64,000 nt of DNA from Moniliella sp. 'wahieum' (lineage: Eukaryota > Basidiomycota > Moniliellomycetes > Moniliellales > Moniliellaceae). The stretch covers positions 62,001 through 126,000 of the forward strand of contig RSEE01000082.1 of NCBI GenBank assembly GCA_003971905.1, given 5' to 3'. The translations under genes were made by a program, and so were the position numbers. The notes beneath the pieces are model-generated. The model saw only the letters and a program-made list of their open reading frames with translations, did not search any database and was not told the DNA's origin. Of the stretch, positions 1-10,006 are shown one piece after another; position 1 is the stretch's first letter; every line of letters starts with the position of its first letter.

Positions 1-577
1 TTGCAGCTGCAGATCACCAGCCGGCAGGGGCGGCTGGCGCCGTGCCGGGTGGTCCGCCGTGCTGCCGGGTGGAGCTGCTGGTAAGGGACATGGCACCACA
101 GGGCACAGCGCAGGTGCGCTGGCAGGAAGTGTGGCCTGCTGCGGGCCGCCCTGACATGCGTCTGACATGTGACGTGCGGCATGTGACACCGCAGGGGCAG
201 GGTGGGTGGCGACAAACGACGCATGATCGATGATGGTTTCTGCATACGGCATGGCGGCGGCGGGGATTGACATGTGACATGTGACATGCGATACACACTC
301 CGCCTGCCGACGCACAATCCGAGCCTGTGCTGGCCTGTGCTGGCCTGTGCTGGCCTGCGCTGGCCTGCGCTGGCCTGTGCTCCTCGCAGCCCCCCTTGCG
401 CTTGGGCATGCCAGCCACGCGCACCCCCTTGCATACCCGAATAGCACTCCTCCCATTCCGCATTCAGCAGCTGCCAGCATCTGCGATCCATCTCCCATGT
501 CAATCTCACATCGCACCACCCACGTGACCCTCCTGCGCCACATTCCCCCCGCTCGGCCCATCAAACAGAAAAAAGAC
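1..577. other. No gene recognised; contains a short 10-bp tandem repeat
   Basis: Open frames exist on both strands, but none shows a recognisable domain, signal peptide or intron pattern. From about 323 to 382 a 10-bp unit of the type TGGCCTGTGC is repeated six times with T/C variation. I see no other structure here. Confidence 0.5.
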
Positions 578-682
578 AGGAGTAGGTCGGACTTGAACCA
601 ACGACTTCAAGATGATGCACCTGCCCACACAGGCGTGGGGCACAATTGCAATCTCACACGCTAACCGCTGCGTCACTACTCC
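578..682 (-). tRNA. tRNA-Cys(GCA) with an intron
   Basis: On the minus strand the acceptor arm GGAGTAG pairs perfectly with CTACTCC. The D arm (ACGC/GCGT) encloses AGCGGTTA, and the T arm (GTTGG/CCGAC) encloses TTCAAGT. The anticodon loop reads TT-GCA-A, giving anticodon GCA (cysteine). A roughly 31-nt intron interrupts it just 3' of position 37, the canonical site for eukaryotic nuclear tRNA introns. The discriminator base is U, the strong identity element of tRNA-Cys. Positions 27-43 form a five-pair anticodon stem with two G-U pairs. No CCA is encoded, as expected for a eukaryote. Confidence 0.9.
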
Positions 683-1340
683 GCGTGATCCTGCCTCTGG
701 TCTGGGGCAAATAGACGAAAAAAGCAAAACCACCGTCTGTGGCTACTAGCTACCGTGACCCACATTGGCATGCCTCTGTCTACCCGGTCTAGCCTCGACC
801 CTCGACCCCAGCTCCCTCATCAGAAACCCTGCACGTATCTCTTTCGCCCTCCAGGAGTGGCACGTACGCCGACCCAGGTGTGGCTAGTCTCCTCCCCCCT
901 CCACCGACCCCGTCGTACCCAACCACCGCCCCTGCTTCCCATCCAAGCAATACCATCACGGACAAGAATAAGAACAAAACCAGAACGAGAACAAGAACAC
1001 AAACATGACGTGAACGTGAAGCAGGCAGGACGAAGAACACATGCGCTTGTTTGTATACGTCGTGGCACGTCATGGGCGGGACGTGCACAGGTTCCGCACA
1101 GAGCACACACAGCGAACGCACAAGGTAAGAACAGATGGAAGGAGGGAGTGCAGTGTAGGTTGCTAAAGTAGCTTGAGCCCAAGGTTACCCAGCTTGGACC
1201 CGGTCGGACCCCGTCCGACCTCAACGCGAAAGGCAGAACAGGATAGAACAAAACAGAACAGAAGAGAGCGTGTGGTCCCTCGTCCTAGGTTGGCTGGGGA
1301 GAGGCTGCCGCGGGCGTAGACGTGGGTGTGGGTGTGGGTG
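683..1340. other. Intergenic, nothing recognised
   Basis: This lies between the tRNA 5' end and the 3' end of the Stealth-like gene. Frames on both strands are open for about 100-140 codons but are low in conserved features and look like GC-rich shadows. Confidence 0.4.
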
Positions 1341-4300
1341 TTACCGTTCAAACGGGGTTTTCCACTGCGCGGTCGGAAACGTGGCTTCCAACCAGCGCGT
1401 AAACGTAGCGACGATCGCATGGGATTTCACGTGGTCGCCAATATCGTCGTTGACAGCCAACATGGCGAGCGAGGTATGGTCCACCTCTTCTTCTTCTCCA
1501 CTTGGTTTCCTTTTCCGTTTGCGTTTGCGTTTGCGTTTGCGTTTGCGTTTGCGTTTGCGTTTGCGTTTGTGTTTGCGTTTGGTGGCCACCGATGGGTGGG
1601 AGCATGGGCGAGTACTTCCTGCAACATGGTCCGGGTCTGACTTACGCCTCCGGCGCCCAAACGTGTGAATCGTGCCGGGGTAGCCGCGACGGTATACGCA
1701 TACCGTTGCAAAGCCTTGCTACCAGTACTTGGGCCGAGCGCGGCCCCAGCCCAAGTGCTGCGTCACAGCTGCCACACTAAAGTTGCACCCTCGTACGCCA
1801 TTTTCGTTTGCATTTGCGTCCCACGTCCGGCCGAGGGGGAGGTAAGGCTCCGGTACTGCGTCGGCGCGCCAAGGACCCGGTAAGCGTACGTGGGCAGGGG
1901 GGAGGAGGCGCGTAAGCCGTGTGCGCCCGAGCGCTGACGAGGTGAACCAAGAGACAGTCGCCGCAGTGAGGAGCGGCAAAGGCAAGTGAGTAAACAAGTC
2001 GTGTGCGGGCCAGGTGACCGTACGTGCATGTGCTTCGTCAGTTCCCATCCACTCCATCCCAGCATCAGCCAAACACGCTTTCCACTCGATCGTACACGCT
2101 ACATCGCCTTGCGGATCCGTATCTTCCTCATAGGGCGTCCGCGCTGCCCCTTCGTCCCACCCAGGCGTCGCGTTCACAGCGCCTGACCACGCGCTGCTAC
2201 TGGGACCGGAACTGGGAGTCGGACTTGCCCCGGTGGCTGTTGGTGGGGCGTGCCCCGCATCGCCCGTCAGAGCAGGCAGAGGAGGCGGAACAGTGACCCA
2301 AAAGCCGAGGCGGCTGCTACGGCCGCAGCGGCAGCGAGCTGCTTTAACCGTTCGCCCTCCATGGCGGCCTGGAGCTTGTGACGCTGAGCTTCGCGCTCCG
2401 GGTCCGGGTGATGAACCAAGGCCATCCCGCGCCGTGCCAGACCATCGGTTTGCCCAAGGTCGACTTGCCAAACAAATTGACCGCATTGGCGTACAGGTCA
2501 GCCAGGGAGTACCCGTCCCACGAACTGAACCGGTACACGCTTGCCGCTGTGGTCGATGCCAATCCCAGCGCGGCATGGCGGGCATGGACCTCATGTTCCA
2601 CCAACGTTGTTCGGCGGGGGGTGAGCACGCGTTCGGCGGACCGGTGCGAGGTGGGCGGTTCGCTCGCCCACGCCGGGTGGGCGTGGCGGTACGCCGCTTC
2701 AGCTTTACCTTGGTCCGTACCGGGCTCGAGATCGTGTGCGCCAACGTGGTGCCGGGCAAACGTGCGTCGGAGCGCTTGGAACTCGAACCAGTCAATCTGA
2801 CCATCTTGGTTGGGTCCAGTACGAGGAGGCAGTAGGACCACAGTGCGGCTTCGCGGTGCCGTTCCATAACCATGTTGAAGACCAAGTGGTGCATGACCAT
2901 GTTTTTGCCCGCACCACGAAAGCGCGCGTACATGCCTGCCAGCACTTCTTCCCGAAACATCAGGTGCGCTTCGTGCACCAAGCTTGCTGACACTCCACGG
3001 TGCACGTGCAAAGGGTACCGTCGGTGCCGCTCGCCAAACCGTCGGTCCAATACGTGCGACACCATTTTGAGCCCGGGCCATTCCCCCGCATCCGTCCATG
3101 CGATATGCGACGCTGCGTCCACGCCCAAATCGTGCTGGAAGCGCAGGACCAAACCGTACAGCGGCGAATGGATGTCGTGGTGCCCCACAGTGCGCAAGAG
3201 GAAAAAATCATCGTTCGACAATAACAGTGTATCGCTGCTCGTGTGCAATCCACCAGCTTCCACAGGCACCGCAGGGTCCAGCGTCGACTCGACGGCCATC
3301 GAGTTGAACGTAGGTAACAAAGCGAGCTTGCGCCGCTGTGCACGCTCCTTCGCCTCTTTGCCCCCTTGGGTGGCGCCGTCGTGTCCAGCGGGCGGAACAG
3401 CGACCAGTCGTGGTGCAGCCGCAACATGGGGGTCGGGGTACCCGGTCCACCCGGCACAGCAGCCTGCGTGATCGCTTTTTCTCCCACCAGAACCGAGCGG
3501 GAACGAGGATCGAGCCAGACGGGCCGTTGGCCCGCTCGTTCCGCTCCATCCAAAGGGTCGGTGTAGAGGTCGAGGGTAGCTTGTGCTCCTCCAGCACCTC
3601 GTGCGCAGGCCGGCCTGTACGCAGCCTTCGGCACGTGCCATGCTCTCCAATGCGAACGCGGGTAGTCGGGCGAGATGATGTGGACCGTACCGAGGTGGGC
3701 GAGGAATTGGACGGCGGTACGAATGGCGTAGCGCAACTCGTCCATCTCGCTACGTAACCAAACGGATCAGTATCAGTATCATGGGAGCGCACACAACGTA
3801 ATGGAAAGCAACATCTCAACAGCAGGAGGAAAGTGGAAGGAAGGAGGGGGGGTGGCCGGTGGAGGGGACGTACAAGAAAGGGAGGGTACTGGAACCGATT
3901 TTCTTCTCCCGATTGCGTCGGGCAAAGTAATCTGGTCGTGCACGCCTTTTTCAGCTTTGCGCAAAAGCGGGTAAATGTCACGAAGGAAAGCATCAAATTT
4001 AGTGTTGTACTCGTCCTGGACGGTCGGGGCGAGGGTGGAGGGAGCCATTGGGATGCAGGTCGTACGGGTGCGGGCAGTACGCCTCGCGCGCCGACGCAGT
4101 ATACGCCGTGAAGCAATACGCCCAATACTGTTTGGCCTGTTCGTGCAGTGGGTCGGACCCGTTGGCCCAGGTAAACAGCATGTCGATCGGAGGCAGATGC
4201 GCGGGGGCGGGGTAGGATTGGCCCATACTGCGCTTGCAGGCTAGAACAAATCGTGCCGTCGCGCACCCATTCTATCAGACAGCTATCGTCCGACGTGATG

Positions 4301-4982
4301 GTCCGGTAAGCTTCGACGGGGCGCAGGAGCGGTTCGACGGCCCACTTGGGCGTGTAGACGGCAGAGGGATTGATGCGTGCGGCGGGATCAGACCCGGGCG
4401 CAAGTGGCCACCCGGTCGCAGGACTGGGAGCAAGGTCCGTGTCGAGCGAGGGCGCATCGATCGTGTCGGGATCGACGGACGAGTGGGCTAGTCGATAGGG
4501 TCGGTGAGCACGAGCTTGGACGAGGTGAGGTAGGTGCCAAGAAGGGATGGGGTATACTGGGGCTGCTGATGCTGAGCCGGGGCAGGCGTGCCTTCGGCTG
4601 CGGAGGCAGGGGGTGGAGTGCTGTGGCATGGAGGCAGGAAGGAGGGGGCGGGCGGTGCGGTGGCGATGGAGAAGAAAAAGAAGGGGCAGCGCAGCCAGCA
4701 GGGAGGCCGCGCGGCAAGAAGAACGACTGGCGCCGGTCAAGCGAGCGCGAGGGCGAGCGCGCGGCGGGCGGCGAGGCGAGGAGGAGTAGGACGGGGAGGA
4801 GGAGCGCCAGGGCAGCCACGAGGTCTGCTGCTGGAGGGTGTGGAGCGGGGGGGGGCGGGGGGCGCGGTCGTCATCGCTGGCGGAGCGGGGGGGCGGGCGA
4901 GGAGCGGCTCGGCCTGGTCGTGAAGAGGGGGGGTGGGGGGGCGGCGCAGGGGGTAGTGGTGCGCATCCAGCCGGAGCGCCAT
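1341..4982 (-). CDS. Stealth-family protein (GlcNAc-1-phosphotransferase-like)
   Basis: Stealth proteins transfer sugar-1-phosphates; the metazoan member GNPTAB makes the mannose-6-phosphate tag in the Golgi. The segments appear in order on the minus strand. The likely start is ATG at 4982 (MALRLDAHH), with a proline-rich cytoplasmic tail and a hydrophobic signal-anchor around 4819-4760. CR1 is at about 4180 (IDMLFTWANGSDP). CR2 begins at about 3740 (DELRYAIRTAV) and continues at about 3310-3220 (LPTFNSMAVES, then LLSNDDFFLL). CR3-like sequence lies at about 3000-2850 (HLMFREEVLAGMYARF). CR4 is at about 1700-1341 (YAYTV..., then LAVNDDIGDHVKSHAIVATF). The segments sit in different frames, so introns and/or base losses separate them and I have not resolved the exon limits. 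A hexanucleotide array interrupts CR4. The family call is firm; the sugar substrate is unknown. Confidence 0.8.
1516..1580 (-). repeat. (CAAACG)n hexanucleotide array inside the Stealth CR4 region
   Basis: On the minus strand about ten CAAACG units read as Asn-Ala, Lys-Arg or Gln-Thr dipeptides, depending on frame. The conserved sequence 5' of the array is in the Asn-Ala frame and the conserved sequence 3' of it (GEEEEVDHTSLAMLAVNDD) is in the Lys-Arg frame. The array or its edge therefore contains a net frame change. Confidence 0.85.
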
Positions 4983-5764
4983 GGAGGGAGGGGGGGGTGG
5001 AGGAGATGGAGGGAGGAGATGGAGGAAGAGAGGAGAGAGGAACACCGCAAGGACAAGACCAAAGTGTCCCCCAGCGGCTGTCTGCTGCGCCCCAAGAAGC
5101 GTCCCGTCAGGGCTGCGTCTGAGTCTGAATCTGAGGGCGGATGATTTTAATCACCAGGCATCATGCATCATGCATCATGCATCATGCATTGCATTGCTTG
5201 GCACCGGCACGAGAGCAGCCACTAGTCACTAGTCATGCGTCAGTCACCGGCCACCGCCACGGCCGGCGCACCACAGCGCCTCGCGCCGATTGCCAGCCGA
5301 TCCAGCACAGGGCCAGTGTCCCACCCGCCTCGCCTCGGCGTCCTTCTTGCCCAGATCGCAGATCGCCCAATCATAATCAGGTCTGATTGCACATTTCACA
5401 TCGTGCGTTTCCACCTCCACCTGGCCTTCTTCACCTCCCTCTCCAATCCTCCATCCTCCATCCTCCACCTGATCTGCAGCTCTCCCCGCCCGATGGAACC
5501 GGCCATCGCTCCATCCGTCTCCTCGCCACGTCCTCCACAGCTCCAGTGGCTACTTGAGTGGAACCACCACCCAGCCACATCGCTGCCGCTAACACCTACC
5601 CTACGACCACGACCAGACACCATGTCTACCCCAGCCACAACAGTGTACCAAATACTAATAGCAAAACCCAAGATACACAGACAGACAGAAAGACAGGCAG
5701 GCAGATAGAGACAGAAGAGAGCGCAGCGCGCGCACACGACACGATACCCCATGGCACTTGTCGT
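4983..5764. other. Intergenic region between two minus-strand genes, with a short tandem repeat
   Basis: The first part is the presumed promoter and leader of the Stealth-like gene. It is purine-rich on the plus strand with long G runs. At about 5158-5190 the unit ATCATGC is repeated four times, followed by two GCATT units. From 5220 to 5234 a CACTAGT motif is doubled. The rest, to 5764, is the 3' flank of the ribonucleotide reductase gene, and I recognise no gene in it. Confidence 0.4.
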
Positions 5765-7069
5765 TTAAAAGTCTTCGTCCATCGTAAACGATGCACGTCC
5801 TTGGCCACGCCATCGCCATCGTCGTTTTCGTTATGGTTGACCCGGCAATCGCGTACTCTGCCACCTTCTTCTCGAAAAAGTTCGTCTTGCCCTGGAGCGA
5901 GATGTTCTCCATAAAGTCGAATGGGTTCGCAGCGTGGTACACCTTATCGTTGCCCAGCGCCACCAGCAGTCGGTCCGCGACAAATTCAATGTACTGGCAC
6001 ATCAACTTGGCGTTCATGCCAATCAGCGCGACGGGCAGCGCATCCGTAAGGAACGATTGTCAATGGCCACTGCTCAGTGATGATCTTTTGCACCGTGTCC
6101 GGGTGGGCGCGCTTGTGCAGGTGAGCAAACAAGAGGCAAGCAAAGTCGGTGTGCAGTCCCTCGTCACGTGTGATGAGCTCGTTGGAGAAGGTCAAGCCGG
6201 GCATCAACCACGTTTCTTGAGCCAAAAGATGGACGCAAACGACCCCGAAAAGAAAATACCTTCGACCGCCGCAAACGCAACCAGGCGTTCCGAAAATGCC
6301 GATCGGTCATCCGCGATCCACCGCATAGCCCATTCGGCTTTTTGCTTGACGACCGGAATGGTTTCCATCGCGTCAAACAGGTACTCGCGTTGCGCCGGGT
6401 CGCGAATGTAGGTATCAATCAGTAACGAGTACGTTCCGAATGAATGTTTTCCATCATGATTTGGAATCCGTAAAGCACCGTGCTTCGGCCGCTTGCACTT
6501 CTTGCGAAAAGCGCTCCACCAGGTTCTCATTCACAATCCCATCCGACGCAGCGAAAAAGGCGAGCACGTGGGAGATAAAGTGACGCTCGTTGTCGTTGAG
6601 CTTGGTGTCCCAGTCGTGCAGATCCTTGGACAGCCATCTCTTCCGCCGTCCAAAAGGACGCTTCGGCTTTCTTGTAAACTGCCAGATCTGCAGAGGGCGA
6701 AGGGTTAGGAGCGTCACCGCGTCACCAGTCACCACGCCACCACGCCACCACGCCACCACGCCACCACGCCACCACGCCACCACGCCACAGCCAAGGCACA
6801 CTCGCACAGGGCGCGACGAAACCGACAGGGGCACAACGTACCTCATTGAACTTGATGGGGAAAGAACAAAGCGGCGGGGATTTTCCTTGAGCAAGGTTCC
6901 TCCTTCTCGTCCAGATCCAGCTCGCCAACAAATCGATGTTCGATCGAATCGAGCGGGTGACTGAGCACGCTCACAGCCTTGGTCGCCGCTTTGGCCTTCT
7001 CGACATCAGTCAGTTGAGCGTGGCAAACTCGGGATGAGCAGCATCGTACGTGGAAGCAGCAGGTGTCAT
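5765..7069 (-). CDS. Ribonucleoside-diphosphate reductase small (R2) subunit
   Basis: This subunit supplies the tyrosyl-radical/di-iron cofactor for dNTP synthesis. The likely start is ATG at 7069 ([15 protein letters not shown]). Recognisable blocks in order are FPIKFNE at the 5' side of the intron, then [83 protein letters not shown] and [14 protein letters not shown]. The protein ends in the conserved FTMDEDF tail that docks on the large subunit (stop at 5767-5765). The iron ligands are visible as E in the VNENLVERF region, E in VAFAAVEG, and E/H in RDEGLH. One intron is supported at 6841-6688. At least five one- or two-base losses break the frame, for example at about 6862 (FVLFPIK) and 6677 (WQFYKKAE). 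Confidence 0.95.
6688..6841 (-). other. Intron of the R2 gene, carrying a tandem repeat
   Basis: The donor GAG|GTACGTTG and acceptor CTGCAG|ATCTGG join FPIKFNE to IWQF, the order expected in R2 proteins. Within this 154-nt intron, plus-strand positions about 6727-6786 consist of about six copies of a 9-10 bp CCACCACGC unit. Confidence 0.85.
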
Positions 7070-7550
7070 TTCTCACGGCAGAGGGGCACAGAAGGAGAAG
7101 TTGGTCGGGGGTGGATGGTGATGGTGTGTGGAAACGAAACGAAACAAAACAAACTGAAGGAAAGGAACGCGAAACGCGAAACGCGAAACGATTGGACCGA
7201 GAAGCGCGACGCGCGAGTGTCCAGTTGCGTCGAACCATAACAAGCCACAGATCGCGTCGCGTTGCGGCGTGGGAGGAGCCAAGTGCACCGCCTCGCATCC
7301 GCCCTGTGACGCGTGACGCGGGACTGAAAAAAGACGCGTCCGCGTGGCCCGCGCTGCCACGCGACGACGCGGCTTAGTGCGGCCTCGTGCCTTAGGGCGG
7401 AGTGCTGCTAGTTTACCGGTTATCGATTATCGATTATCAGATATCGCGGGACGCGACGCTACGCAACCGCGTCGCGTCGGCACGCGAGGCTAAAGGGCCA
7501 CACCAACAATCACACAGTCTACCTCCCAGACGAGGTGAGTACTGAGTCGC
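7070..7550. other. Upstream region of the R2 gene; no gene recognised
   Basis: Contains runs such as GAAACGAAACGAAAC (about 7133-7150) and GAAACGCGAAACGCGAAACG (about 7170-7189). The latter resembles a double MCB-type (ACGCG) promoter element. A TATCGATTATCGATTATC repeat lies at about 7421-7440. MCB-like sites would fit cell-cycle control of a ribonucleotide reductase gene, but this is inference. Confidence 0.35.
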
Positions 7551-7599
7551 AGTGGCGATCTATCTCCCATCTGGATGGACATGCCCAACCCGATTGGCA

Positions 7600-8250
7600 T
7601 CCTGGGTTAGGGTTAACTACCGCGTGATGGGGCCTGGAGCAATCGGAGGATCAGGAATGGAGGTAGACCACACGCGGGGCGACATGGGAAACGCAGGAGG
7701 CGCAGAGCGCGTACGGAGGGTGGTGCATGAAAGTACCGCGACGCCTTTGGAACGCCGGGAGAAGGAGCTGCTTCGGCTGCTGGAACAACCAGAATGCGAC
7801 AAGAACGCCAAGTACCAAGGACGCACTCAAGAGCTGTTTTTCCGCGGGCAAGATGGTGCGCACTGGAAGGATTTGACTACTGACTCTCAATGCAACTGGT
7901 TTCTCGCTCGGATGTCTCCCACATACATCCGTGTCCACGCGTGCTACTCGGGTATGCTGAAGGAGGAGTGGAATAGAGGATGTGGTCTGAGGGAGGTACA
8001 GGAGGCTATGAGAAGGGTAGGGCCTTAATAGACGAGGGTACCGCGGAGCTGAGGAAGCTTCCGGGCGGATAAGAGAGGGGTGATGACTATCACGCAGGAT
8101 GGCGTGATTGGGGCATCGCCCCAACAGGGTATGGGAACGGATGGCGGGCACAGAGGGTCCTGATATCCTGGCGATCCCCCTGGTTCCTTAACATTGGTGG
8201 CACTATCAAGCAACATACGCAAGATGAACGGGTCGGGTTAGGCGTAGCGT
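7600..8250 (+). repeat. Repeated unknown ORF, copy 1 (element-associated)
   Basis: A plus-strand frame (about 7608-8028) contains NYRVMGPGAIGGSGMEV, RRVVHESTATPLERREK and ELLRLLEQPECDKNAK, then LTTDSQCNWFLARMS. A second, frameshifted copy of the same peptide lies at 20871-21240 upstream of OPT copy 2. A fragment of its 3' part (FLARMSTTFIRVHT) is fused to the gag-like ORF downstream of OPT copy 3. I recognise no known domain. Its repetition next to the retroelement tails suggests an element-encoded or captured ORF rather than a host gene. Confidence 0.55.
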
Positions 8251-9570
8251 TTCCCTTTCCCTGTCACGGGGCGGGGTCCCGAGGTGGGACCCCCCCTGTA
8301 GTTTAGGGGTATAAACCCTTGGACAGATCAATCGGCGGCTCGTACGTTAGGTCCTGCTCCAGATCCTGGTTGAACCGAGCGGGTGTAGAGGCTAGGGAGA
8401 GACTCTCTAGTTGGGTGGCTGCCTGCGTGCAAAGGCCGCAGTCCAGACCCTCCGAGGTAGGAGCCGCGTACGTAGGTCGTTAGACCAGCTGAAGGGGTCC
8501 AGGAGCTCCGGAATTACTCTGTTCCTCGCAGCTTTACCACACTCGGTACGCTGTAGCCGGCGGGAACAGACAGAGTCCTAAAGAAGAGCAAGCGCTACTA
8601 CTGACTGATAGTAACCGCGCGACTTGCAGAGCGCTCGACGTAAGTCGTAAATTCGTAAGCGTAAGGGTGGTAGAAGGCGGAAGGGCGAGAGAGGAACTGG
8701 TAGTCGGGGAGACCAACGGTAATAGACAGGATGGTCGACAAGGTCCAAGCTAGCAAGCCTTAGACAGCTGTTATATACACCAGCAGAAGGAACCAGGCCT
8801 CAAGCTTCAAGTGCCTCATGGCAGGTATAGACAGAATGCGGGGCACTTCCCAGAAAGGTAAAGACTAACGCACAGGCCTTGCTCCCCAAGGCGCTGACGC
8901 TGCGCGCAGTCGGGCGCAGCAGGAAGGGTTCTGACAAGACTGGGCGCAATGGGCACAAAGCATCGTACCGATAAACCCATGCGGCCATGGCGGGCCGCGG
9001 ACGATATCCGCAGCAAGGATAAGGTGTCGACTGGCTCTCTCTCGCTAGTCTAACCGAACTGACGCATGTGGGCTGAGATGTCTACGACATGGGGCTCAGC
9101 GCCCGGAGATACCCCGAGCGCCCCGTAACAGTCCCAGCCTTAAGCTCTGTCAATGATATGATGCAGTGTATAGAGATAAAGTTTAAAACTGGCAGGAGGG
9201 ACTCAAGCTTCACGCACGGATCTCCTCAGCCGTATAGAAAAGACTCGATCTTGGACATCGCCCAAATCCTTCCATTCTCGTCAATCCCCCGTCTACCCTC
9301 TCGCCTATCCTGTGACCCTGCCCGTTTTCAAGCCAATTGATCCAGTACAGGCAGCCTCTTGTTAGTGTCCGACTTCCCCTCCAGCAATCCGTCAGTCCAG
9401 TCGCGCGAGCCCTCCTCTGGCCGCGTCGATTTCCAATCTCCGTTAAGCCAATGTTTGTCCCCTCTGCCTCTTCCCGTCCTAATCTCGGAGGCTTCAGACA
9501 CGTTCTACGGCCCAAGCCGGTGGGTGACGTGGCAACAGGTATACGGTATTCACTTTGAAGGGGTTTAGAT
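8251..9570. repeat. Repeat-derived spacer with dispersed-element fragments
   Basis: At about 8262-8345 there is a GC-rich segment with GTTTAGGGGTATAAACCCTTGGA. Similar segments occur at 43446-43505 and, inverted, at 50509-50560. At 9105-9260 lies the sequence CAGCCTTAAGCTCTGTCAATG followed by a stretch shared with 21333-21470 (GGAGGGACTCAAGCTTCACG). No host gene is recognised; the frames are short. Confidence 0.55.
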
Positions 9571-10006
9571 CCGCGTCGGTCGGAATAAATGCAACAGGAG
9601 TTATGTAGTCTATAAAGCTAACGCTTAGGTGAAGCTTGAAGAGGCGTGGATAACATATAGTAGGTGATGAGGGAGCGACCGTACCAATACGCTTTGCTGA
9701 GGTTTTGCGCTTCTGCGGCTATAGGTGGTGCGTTCCGTGGGCGGAGCTGATGGGATGCGTTGATGTTAATCGCCTTCAGGCTCTAGCGCACACAAGAGCA
9801 TGATATGAGCGGAGAGCGAGGGAGGGAGCACTTGATGACCTGCGAGTCGGAACGGAGGTGGGACGACGACCCCTGATAGTATAAATGCAAGCTCAACTCA
9901 CAATGACTGTGATTCACTATACCACCCCCACCCCCACCCCACCAACAACAACAATAACACTGAGCACTAACAGCATCAACACGAGTACAACAAAAGGCTA
10001 GACATC
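9571..10006 (+). promoter_or_regulatory. Upstream region and TATA box of OPT copy 1
   Basis: A TATAAAT box at 9880-9886 lies 121 bp before the ATG. It is followed by GCAAGCTCAACTCACAATGA and a CA-rich leader. The same arrangement is present upstream of OPT copy 2 (TATA at 21953-21959) and copy 3 (48140-48134 on the minus strand). The similarity continues several hundred bases further upstream in all three copies. Confidence 0.7.

Noticed and set aside
1502-1600. CAAACG array as a possible telomeric or interstitial telomere repeat
   Set aside because: The unit does not match the TTAGGG type usual in fungi and the array lies within a coding region.
3208-3757. Several long plus-strand frames over the Stealth and OPT genes
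   Set aside because: They mirror conserved minus- or plus-strand proteins and are GC-driven shadows.
4737-5144. Gly/Arg-rich plus-strand frame as an RNA-binding protein
   Set aside because: Composition follows the purine-rich strand; it overlaps the 5' end of the Stealth gene and lacks any motif.
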